38,198 nucleotides of DNA from an uncultured Ruminococcus sp. (GTDB taxonomy: Bacteria > Bacillota > Clostridia > Oscillospirales > CAG-382). The translations under genes and the position numbers were made by a program. The notes beneath the pieces were generated by a model that was given only the letters and a program-made list of their open reading frames with translations, made no database searches and was not told where the DNA came from. Positions 31,576-38,198 of the stretch are shown one piece after another (positions within the stretch are counted from its first letter, which is position 1; every line of letters begins with the position of its first letter). The stretch lies in assembly GCA_902772845.1 (NCBI GenBank), contig CACYCI010000025.1, forward strand, positions 1 to 38,198, in the 5' to 3' direction.

Positions 31576-34188
31576 ATGGAAGAAAACAACAAAAACACCC
31601 CGGTGACTTCACCGGATACTGAAAATACCGGCGCCGGCGCCGGCGACACACAAAAAGAAGAACGCGATTATTACGAACGCGCGTATTTCGAAGGCGACTC
31701 GCTCAAGGAACTCGAAGGCGACGAAGAAAACGAATATCTTGCGTCGTTCGACGCCGTGGCCGAGACCGGCGAACGCAAAAAAATCGGTTCCGGCAAAAAG
31801 AAACTGATCACGCTCGTGTCGCTCGCGCTGGTCGCGGCGGTCATATTCGCGCTGTATTTTCTGGTGTTCCGCAAGCAGGAATCTCAGCAGGACCCCGACG
31901 CGGGCTACTACGCGATCTCGCAGACCGCGCGCGAAGCGCTCGCCGGGCTTGACAAGGACGTTACCATTCGCTTTGCCTCCCCGCGTGAAACGCTCGAAAA
32001 CGACCCCGAACTTCAGTACGTTTCGCATTATGCGCAGTCGTTTGCCCATTTTGCGGAACACGTTTCGGTCGAATACGGCGCAGGCGGCGATTTCTGCGCG
32101 GTCAGCTGCGGCGGCGAAAAAGTCACCTATGCGCAAAACGACTTTTTCGGCACGCTCGAAAACGGCGCGCGCTATATATTCTACGGCGAACAGCTTTACG
32201 GCAAAGCAGCGCTCAAGGTCGCCGGAATGCCCGCGTCCGACGAAAGCTTCAGCGTATGGGCCATGCCCGGCTACGACATAGACGGCGACGTAGTAAGCAA
32301 CACCAACCGTCCTTACGTTTATCCGCGCATTTCGCGCTCGGACGTGGATTCGCTGGTCATAACCAACGCTTACGGCAAGTTCAAAGTATACTGCGGCAAA
32401 AAGGCGGACGGCACTTACGGCACCGATTTTTATTTCGAAAATTCCGAACTGTGCAGTTACGACCAGGAGCGTTTCGCGTCGCTCATCGTCGATTGCACTT
32501 ATATGCTTTCGCTGGGCAAGATCCGTGAGCCCAACGACCTCGCCGATTACGGGCTCGCTTCCGACGAAGACGCCAACGCGGTCATAGAGGTCTACACTCG
32601 CGACGGCAAATATCACAAGATCCTTATAGGCGATCTCGTCCCCTCCGGAGGCGGTTTCTACGCAAAGTATTATAATAAAGATTTCGTGTACCTGCTCGAT
32701 ACCAGCTACGCTTCCAGCGTGATGCGCCCCGCGGAATCGTTCCTCAACGGCACGCTCGGCTATACCATATCGCAGACAAACGACGTGTATACCGTCAGTG
32801 ATCTGCTCATAAAGTATTTCGACGAAGAAACCGATATCTATATAGCGCGCAAGGTGGATCTCACCGTATCCAACGCGCAGCCGGTGAATTCCAAGCAGAC
32901 GCTTGCCACCGTCCTTCACGATAAGGTGCGCTTTTCCGGCAATTACGGCGGCTGGACTTCCGATACAGCGTCGTTCGCGGGGATGAAAGCTCCCAACGCT
33001 TCGGGCGATATCAATTTCAGCTTGCAGCTCACCAATTACGCATACAGGACCGGCGAATATTCCGTAAAATTCGGAATAGTGCGCGATTCTTCCACCAATG
33101 CCGCGCTGCCCTCTTCCGTCACCGCGTATTATTACGATCAGGACAGCTCCGAATGGGTGAAAGCGGCGACGCTGGGAACCTTCGATCAGGGCGACAGATC
33201 ATATAAACAGTACGAACTCACTTTCAATACCGAAAAGCAGGTGCGCTATATCCGCCTGCAGATCTCCGGGATCGGCGAAAATCTGCTCGTGCTCGACGAG
33301 ATCACCGCTTACGCCGACGGCAAGGACGCGATCCCCAACGAATCGGTCGCGGGCGCGTGGAAGATCGTTTCGCCCGAATCGTTCATCCAAAAAGGGTATA
33401 ACTACGCCATTCCGGATCTTTCCGCTTTTTCCGATATCCTTTATAAAATAGTAACGCTTGTGGGCGACGAAGTCGTCGAACGCAATATTTACGCCGGGAC
33501 CGAAGAAGAAGTGAACGCCCGCATGGCAAAATACGGGCTCGACGATCCGCACATGGCGGTCTCGTATATGTTCAACGGCTACCGTTCGTATATTTACGTT
33601 TCCCATATGTACGAAGAAAACGGCGAACGCTTCTTCTATGCCTTTTCGTCTATCAACGTCACCGACGAAGACGGCAACGTCTACAATGTTTCGCCGCAGA
33701 TAATAGCCAAGGTCAAATATACCACCGCCGCCTATTTCGACTGGGCGCCTTCCGATCTTCTCGACCGCTCGGCGTTTTCAATGTATATAGATAAGATCGA
33801 CACCATAGATATGAAGACCCGCGACGGCGCGTACCATTTCGACCTTCAGGACAACGACGGCAACGGCAAGCTTGACACCGTGCTTTGCGACGGCAGTCAG
33901 ATCGATACGTCGTCGTTCCGCACGCTGTACGTTTCGCTGCTGGAATGCTACCGCGCCGGGCTCTACACGCCTACCGAAAGCGATCTGACCGAAGAGAATC
34001 TGATACTCACTTTCACCATGCATTCGGAGCTCAAGGATACCGAGATCAAGTTCTACCGCGTGTCGTCTTCCAAGGTCATATATTCCACCAACGGCGAATA
34101 TTCCGAATTCTATGTGCTGTATTCCGACGTTTCCACCGTCATCAGCAACCTGGTCAAGCTCGTTAACGGCGAGCCGGTGACAAAATGA
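31576..34188 (+). CDS. DUF4340-like exporter protein with a discoidin-like insertion
   Basis: The 870 residues are well beyond the usual DUF4340 length (about 450-550). An acidic cytoplasmic N-terminus (1-70) precedes a single helix (about 75-95), and the rest should be outside the cell. DUF4340-like segments occupy about 100-440 and 590-870. Between them, residues about 445-580 look like a beta-sandwich of the F5/8 type C (discoidin) kind: SVTAYYYDQDSSEWVKA, then VRYIRLQISG and LDEITAYADG. Such domains bind glycans or lipids. The gene lies in the Gld-type exporter operon and its end overlaps the next gene by four bases. The discoidin reading is by eye and needs a profile search. Confidence 0.8.
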   Translation: MEENNKNTPVTSPDTENTGAGAGDTQKEERDYYERAYFEGDSLKELEGDEENEYLASFDAVAETGERKKIGSGKKKLITLVSLALVAAVIFALYFLVFRKQESQQDPDAGYYAISQTAREALAGLDKDVTIRFASPRETLENDPELQYVSHYAQSFAHFAEHVSVEYGAGGDFCAVSCGGEKVTYAQNDFFGTLENGARYIFYGEQLYGKAALKVAGMPASDESFSVWAMPGYDIDGDVVSNTNRPYVYPRISRSDVDSLVITNAYGKFKVYCGKKADGTYGTDFYFENSELCSYDQERFASLIVDCTYMLSLGKIREPNDLADYGLASDEDANAVIEVYTRDGKYHKILIGDLVPSGGGFYAKYYNKDFVYLLDTSYASSVMRPAESFLNGTLGYTISQTNDVYTVSDLLIKYFDEETDIYIARKVDLTVSNAQPVNSKQTLATVLHDKVRFSGNYGGWTSDTASFAGMKAPNASGDINFSLQLTNYAYRTGEYSVKFGIVRDSSTNAALPSSVTAYYYDQDSSEWVKAATLGTFDQGDRSYKQYELTFNTEKQVRYIRLQISGIGENLLVLDEITAYADGKDAIPNESVAGAWKIVSPESFIQKGYNYAIPDLSAFSDILYKIVTLVGDEVVERNIYAGTEEEVNARMAKYGLDDPHMAVSYMFNGYRSYIYVSHMYEENGERFFYAFSSINVTDEDGNVYNVSPQIIAKVKYTTAAYFDWAPSDLLDRSAFSMYIDKIDTIDMKTRDGAYHFDLQDNDGNGKLDTVLCDGSQIDTSSFRTLYVSLLECYRAGLYTPTESDLTEENLILTFTMHSELKDTEIKFYRVSSSKVIYSTNGEYSEFYVLYSDVSTVISNLVKLVNGEPVTK

Positions 34189-34895
34189 AACGTTTCATAC
34201 GCACCATAGCGCTTATAGCCGCCGCGGCGCTCGCGCTCTGCGCTTGCACAGCGCCCGCCGCCGAATACGGCCATGTAACTTCGGCTTGCGCGGCGCACGC
34301 GCAAAAAGACGCGTTTTCCGCCGCTTTCCGTCTTAATATAACTTTTGAAAACGGCACGCATACGTTGCTGTTTTCACAAGGGAACTACGAAGCGAGTACC
34401 GAAAACGGCGTTTACGTCCGTGTAAAAGCGGCACAGAATTACCTTGGCGAGCCCTCTTCGCTCGACGCCGAATATAAAGACGGCGTTTACGGAGCCACCG
34501 GCGAGCAGATGACGCCGGACAGATTTTTCGGCCAGCTGCTGTTCGCCCAGCCGTTCGTGCCGGAAAGCGCTTATATCGCTTCGGTAAAAGAAGCTTCCAC
34601 GGGCAGCGGCAGGGGAGTCGTCTTCGAACTCAAGGACGCCACCGGTCTGCTTTTCCCGTACCTGGGCGAAAGCATCTATTCCGCGGCCATGATCAACAAG
34701 CCGCGGCCGGAGCTCACCGCCGTAAAGGACGGCGTGCTCACGCTAGTCCCCGGACCGGACGGCGGGATCGCTTTTATGACCCTTAATTTCAAACTCATCC
34801 TCGCCGACACACCGCCTTACGTACCCGGCGGCGCCGACAATCAGGACGAATATACGCTCGAACTTTCCGTGGAATACGCGGTCAGCTTTGAGTGA
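34185..34895 (+). CDS. Lipoprotein of unknown function in the exporter operon
   Basis: This 236-residue protein starts with a lipoprotein signal (KRFIR, Ala/Leu core, lipobox LCAC near residue 21). The remaining 215 residues form one extracytoplasmic domain with alternating strands; no family is recognised. Its ATG overlaps the DUF4340-like stop as ATGA, so its translation is coupled to that gene. As the fifth gene of the set it is probably the surface component of the exporter. Its length and strand pattern resemble outer beta-sandwich lipoproteins in general. Confidence 0.78.
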   Translation: MKRFIRTIALIAAAALALCACTAPAAEYGHVTSACAAHAQKDAFSAAFRLNITFENGTHTLLFSQGNYEASTENGVYVRVKAAQNYLGEPSSLDAEYKDGVYGATGEQMTPDRFFGQLLFAQPFVPESAYIASVKEASTGSGRGVVFELKDATGLLFPYLGESIYSAAMINKPRPELTAVKDGVLTLVPGPDGGIAFMTLNFKLILADTPPYVPGGADNQDEYTLELSVEYAVSFE

Positions 34896-34922
34896 CACTT
34901 TCAAAGCAAAGGAGAATTGACC

Positions 34923-35789
34923 ATGTACAGACTGTTTTGCGATTCCGATTGCGACATCACGCCGGAAATAGCGGAAAAGTACGGCTATTTCATACTTCCC
35001 ATGCCTTACGAGCTCGAAGGCAAAATGGTGTATCCCTACCGCGATTTCAGGGAATTCGATTTCCACGCTTTTGCCGAAAAGCTCCGCGCAGGGGCCATGC
35101 CCACCACCAGCGCGCTTAACACCGCCGAATATATCGGCTTTTTCGAGCCGGTGTTCGCAAGCGGCGAAGATATTTTATACCTGCACTTTTCTTCGCAGAT
35201 GAGCGGCACGTTCAATAATATGAAACCGGCTGTGGACGAGCTGCTCAAAAAATACCCTGAACGCAAGTTCTATGCGGTCGACACGCTCGCCATATCGATA
35301 TGTGCGCTGAATATGCTGTACGAAGCGGGCGAAATGAAACTCGCCGGCGCCACCGCCGAAGAGATCGCCGCCTGGTGCGAATCCGAAAAATTCCATTTTG
35401 CAACTTATTTCTACGCGGACGACCTTTCGTTCTTCCGCCGCAGCGGAAGGGTGAACGGGATAACCGCTCTCATGGGCAATATACTCGGGCTCAAGCCCAT
35501 CATCACCATGTCCAAGGAAGGCAAGCTCGTAAGCATAGGCACCGAGCGCGGCAAAAACAGGTCGCACAGACGTCTTATGAATTATATGGAAACGCTGGGC
35601 GATAAGATCGAAGATCACCGCGTGCTGATAGCCCACTGCGACGCTCCCGAAGCCGCCGAGGAACTGAAAGCGCTCATTCTCGAAAAATATCCCAACGCGA
35701 ACGTGATCCTCGTGCCCACCAATCCCACCGTCGTGTGTCACGCCGGCCCGGGCACCGTGGGAGTGTGCTTCCATTCCGTCTCGAGATAA
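34923..35789 (+). CDS. DegV family fatty acid-binding protein (FakB-like)
   Basis: DegV/FakB proteins bind a fatty acid and present it to FakA kinase, so that acyl phosphate can enter phospholipid synthesis. The 288 residues show the family pattern: CDSDCDIT at the start, TTSAL in the middle, SSQMSGTFNN, a central RRSGR and GNILGLKPI, and a C-terminal AHCD. The ATG at 34923 was chosen over a TTG six bases earlier, since AAAGGAG is well placed. PlsX and ACP genes lie two genes downstream, which supports a lipid role. FakA itself is not in the window. Confidence 0.93.
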   Translation: MYRLFCDSDCDITPEIAEKYGYFILPMPYELEGKMVYPYRDFREFDFHAFAEKLRAGAMPTTSALNTAEYIGFFEPVFASGEDILYLHFSSQMSGTFNNMKPAVDELLKKYPERKFYAVDTLAISICALNMLYEAGEMKLAGATAEEIAAWCESEKFHFATYFYADDLSFFRRSGRVNGITALMGNILGLKPIITMSKEGKLVSIGTERGKNRSHRRLMNYMETLGDKIEDHRVLIAHCDAPEAAEELKALILEKYPNANVILVPTNPTVVCHAGPGTVGVCFHSVSR

Positions 35790-35812
35790 GGCGAAAAGGA
35801 GATATACATAAA

Positions 35813-36931
35813 ATGGTGACTATCGAAGAGGTAAAGACATCGCGTCAGCGCAAGGAGTTCCTGGAATTCCCGTTAAAACTGTATAAAGGCAATCCTTATT
35901 TCGTACCGCCGCTTTACGGCGACGAAAAAAAGATCTTCCGCGCCGACTACGTTTATCACGACACCTGCGAAGACTGCTTTTTCCTGGCGTACCGCGACGG
36001 CAAAGTCGTGGGCAGGATATCCGGCATACTCCAGAAAGCGAGCAACGAAAAGCACGGCGAAAAGCGCATACGCTTTACGCGGTTCGATTCAATAGACGAT
36101 CAGGAAGTCGCTTCGGCGCTGTTCGGCGCCGTGGAAGACTGGGGCAGAAAGCTCGGGATGGATACCGTCTGCGGCCCGCTCGGCTATTCCGATCAGGAAC
36201 GCGAAGGACTGCTCATAGAGGGCTTCGACGAACTTTCCACTTTTGAAGAACAGTATAATTACGATTATTATCAGCGCCTTATAGAAAACTGCGGCTACGC
36301 CAAGGAGATCGACTGGCTCGAACGCAAGATATATCCGCCCGCCGAGCTCGACCTCAAGTTCAAGCAGCTTTCGGAATTCATGCTCAAACGCTATAAGCTG
36401 CACGTCCCCAAGATGAAGAGCACAAAAGAATTCATCGGGCATTATAAGGATCAGATCTTCGATCTGCTCGACGCCACTTACGAAAACCTTTACGGCACGG
36501 TGCCGTTCACCGAAGGCGTCAAGCAAATGCTCATAGATAATTTCAACCTTATAATAGACGTCAAATACACCGCCGTCATCGTCGACGAAAACGACCGCGT
36601 GGTGTGCTTCGGGCTGATGATGCCTTCGCTGGCGAAAGCGGTGCAGAAATCGGGCGGCAAGCTCACTCCGGCCTGCCTCATCCGGCTGCTCAAGGCCATC
36701 AAAAAGCCCAGGATACTCGATCTCGCGCTCGTGGGCGTGCTGCCGGAATACCTCAACCGCGGCATAAGCTCGGCGTTCATGTCCGCGCTGCAGGAAATGC
36801 TTCTGCAGGACAACATAGAATACTGCGAAACGAACCTTAATATGGAAGACAATTATCACATACAAAATCAGTGGAAACACTTTGAAAACGTCATTCACAA
36901 ACGCCGCCGCGCGTTCGTGAAAAAGCTGTGA
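35813..36931 (+). CDS. GNAT-fold acyltransferase-like protein
   Basis: The 372-residue cytoplasmic protein resembles bacterial N-acetyltransferase-like proteins of the YghO type, with a first half containing FFLAYRDGKVVGRISG and a second GNAT-like part (ALVGVLPEYLNRGISSAFM), a plausible acyl-CoA pyrophosphate loop. No substrate can be given. The ATG at 35813 has AAAAGGAG; a longer frame to the left overlaps the degV end. It lies between degV and plsX, and plsX follows after nine bases, so an acyl-transfer job in lipid metabolism is plausible. Confidence 0.75.
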   Translation: MVTIEEVKTSRQRKEFLEFPLKLYKGNPYFVPPLYGDEKKIFRADYVYHDTCEDCFFLAYRDGKVVGRISGILQKASNEKHGEKRIRFTRFDSIDDQEVASALFGAVEDWGRKLGMDTVCGPLGYSDQEREGLLIEGFDELSTFEEQYNYDYYQRLIENCGYAKEIDWLERKIYPPAELDLKFKQLSEFMLKRYKLHVPKMKSTKEFIGHYKDQIFDLLDATYENLYGTVPFTEGVKQMLIDNFNLIIDVKYTAVIVDENDRVVCFGLMMPSLAKAVQKSGGKLTPACLIRLLKAIKKPRILDLALVGVLPEYLNRGISSAFMSALQEMLLQDNIEYCETNLNMEDNYHIQNQWKHFENVIHKRRRAFVKKL

Positions 36932-36940
36932 GGTGGCGTC

Positions 36941-37969
36941 ATGGTAAAGATAGTAGTAGATTGCCTTGGCGGCGACCACAGCCCGCAGGCAAACGTACAG
37001 GGCTGCATAGACGCGCTCGCCGCTAACGGCGATATAACGCTGGTGCTCACCGGCGGCAGAGAAGCCATAGAAAAAGAACTTGCCGGCAAGGAATACGACA
37101 AGGCCCGTATAGAAATAGTCGACGCGCCCGATACCGTCACCGGCGAAGACCGCCCGACAGACGTCATACGCACCGCAAAGCAAAGCTCTATGGTGCGCGC
37201 GGTCAATATGCTGCGCGAAGACGATTCGGTTTCCGCCATGGTAAGTCTGGGCGCAACGGGCGTATTGCTCACCGGCGCGGTGCTGCGCATAGGGCGCATC
37301 CCGGGCGTGGAACGCCCCGCGTTCTGCCCGGTCATGCCTACTATGGACGGCGGAGTCGTCGGCGTGTGCGACAGCGGAGCCAATGTGGAATGCACTCCGG
37401 ACAGACTGCTGCAGTTCGCTCTTATGGGCAGCTTGTATATGGAGCGCGTTTACGGAATAAAAAGTCCGCGCGTGGCGCTGCTCAACGTCGGCGTGGAAGA
37501 AGGCAAGGGCGACGACCTGCACAAAGAAGCTTACACGCTGCTTAAAAACTGCAAAGCGCTGAATTTTGTGGGCAATATGGAAAGCCGCGACGTGCTTTCC
37601 GGCAATTACGACCTTATCGTCTGCGACGGCTTCAGCGGCAACGTGCTGGTCAAGACCACCGAAGGGACCTGCATAGAGCTTTTGAAAATGCTCAAAGGGC
37701 AGCTTACTTCGTCGCTCGGCTCCAAGATCGGCGCGCTGTTCTTTAAAAACACGCTCAAAAAGAATTTCAAAAAGCTCAATTACCAGAATTACGGCGGCAG
37801 CGTGATGCTCGGCACTAAAAAAGTGGTCATAAAAGGCCACGGAAGCAGCAAAGCGCTGGCGGTCAGCAAGTGTATAGAGCAGGCGTACGCCGCGGTCAAA
37901 AACGACCTGAACCCCGAAATAGAAACCATTATAAATTCAAATACAAAAGGAGAAATGCAAAATGTTTGA
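36941..37969 (+). CDS. plsX: Phosphate acyltransferase PlsX
   Basis: PlsX makes acyl phosphate from acyl-ACP for glycerol-3-phosphate acylation, the first step of phospholipid synthesis in Bacillota. The 342 residues have the characteristic start VVDCLGGDHSP (usually AMGGDHAP), the middle SLGATGVL and the end GSSKALA. A GAGG site precedes the ATG. The acpP gene overlaps the plsX end by eight bases, the usual plsX-acpP pairing, so substrate and carrier are made together. Confidence 0.95.
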   Translation: MVKIVVDCLGGDHSPQANVQGCIDALAANGDITLVLTGGREAIEKELAGKEYDKARIEIVDAPDTVTGEDRPTDVIRTAKQSSMVRAVNMLREDDSVSAMVSLGATGVLLTGAVLRIGRIPGVERPAFCPVMPTMDGGVVGVCDSGANVECTPDRLLQFALMGSLYMERVYGIKSPRVALLNVGVEEGKGDDLHKEAYTLLKNCKALNFVGNMESRDVLSGNYDLIVCDGFSGNVLVKTTEGTCIELLKMLKGQLTSSLGSKIGALFFKNTLKKNFKKLNYQNYGGSVMLGTKKVVIKGHGSSKALAVSKCIEQAYAAVKNDLNPEIETIINSNTKGEMQNV

Positions 37970-38192
37970 ACAGATCCGTGAAGAACTCGCTAAACAATTC
38001 AAGCGCGATAAAGAATCCATAACGCTCGAGACCACCCTTTCCGAAGACCTGCGCGCTGATTCTCTCGACGTGATGGAGCTTCTTATGACGATGGAAGAGA
38101 ATTACGGGGTCGTCGTCCCCGACGAGGATATAATCAATTTCCAGACCGTGGGCGATATCGTTGAATACGTAGAAAGCCACAAAGAAAACTGA
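37962..38192 (+). CDS. acpP: Acyl carrier protein
   Basis: ACP carries growing fatty acids on a 4'-phosphopantetheine arm. The 76 residues include the attachment motif DSL with Ser at 34, followed by VMELLMTMEENYGV and the acidic helix that contacts synthase enzymes. A GGAG site lies inside the plsX end, and the ATG overlaps that gene by eight bases. The window ends six bases after the stop, so the neighbouring gene is not seen. Confidence 0.96.
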   Translation: MFEQIREELAKQFKRDKESITLETTLSEDLRADSLDVMELLMTMEENYGVVVPDEDIINFQTVGDIVEYVESHKEN

Positions 38193-38198
38193 TGTTTA

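Noticed and set aside
36089-37840. Long minus-strand reading frame opposite the GNAT-like and plsX genes
   Set aside because: It spans two real genes in antisense and resembles no family.
1-38198. CRISPR array, transposase, integrase or phage module
   Set aside because: No regularly spaced repeats, no DDE or recombinase motifs and no flanking repeats were seen; both tRNAs are intact with no att-like duplication noticed.

Overview
This window looks like chromosomal DNA from an anaerobic, spore-forming member of the Clostridia (Bacillota) with moderately high GC, probably an uncultured gut lineage. The support is a full-length SpoIIE phosphatase with a Spo0A-type box at its promoter, a PyrR-controlled attenuator, clostridial forms of ThyA and the MinD/MgsA pair, a RACE-type corrinoid activator, dockerin-like repeats, and near-consensus sigma-A promoters (TTGACA-N17-TATAAT). 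No phage, transposon or CRISPR array is visible. The assignment rests on protein character only, since no database search was possible.

Layout. (a) 1-2010, minus: a Ser/Glu-rich lipoprotein and, upstream of it, a broken lipoprotein / ricin-type / M23 peptidase gene. (b) 2035-8058, minus: a tight five-gene operon in the order thyA, a dihydrofolate reductase fused to a LarA-like nickel racemase/epimerase domain, a PHP phosphoesterase, 6-phosphogluconate dehydrogenase and a KDG-kinase-like PfkB kinase. (c) 8143-13014, plus: a RACE protein, an M20 peptidase, a C26 glutamine-amidotransferase-like hydrolase, a membrane protein, and a secreted barnase-type RNase carrying two dockerin-like repeats. 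(d) 13086-17365, minus: NUDIX, HAD and Gfo/Idh genes in one operon, then spoIIE. (e) 17565-19945, plus: a small membrane protein and two type IV pilin-like proteins. (f) 20080-23595: a PerM/AI-2E permease (minus), tRNA-Glu and tRNA-Gln (plus), then pyrR-uracil permease (minus) behind a PyrR attenuator. (g) 23924-38192, plus: a 13-gene co-directional run of a MinD-like ATPase, an MgsA-like protein, hisS, aspS, a Gld-type ABC exporter (ATPase, permease, GldG-like, DUF4340-like, lipoprotein), DegV, a GNAT-like protein, plsX and acpP.

How the genes fit together. Group b joins dTMP synthesis and folate reduction with sugar-acid chemistry: 6PGDH makes NADPH, which DHFR consumes, and the LarA-like domain and KDG kinase point to hydroxy-acid or sugar-acid substrates. 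Group f shows classical pyrimidine salvage control. The end of group g combines aminoacyl-tRNA synthesis, envelope export and phospholipid initiation (DegV/FakB-like, PlsX, ACP).

The observations most worth following are the DHFR-LarA fusion, the dockerin-barnase protein with no visible barstar, the MgsA homologue lacking canonical catalytic residues, the DUF4340 protein with a discoidin-like insertion, and the structured RNA element between the two pilin genes.
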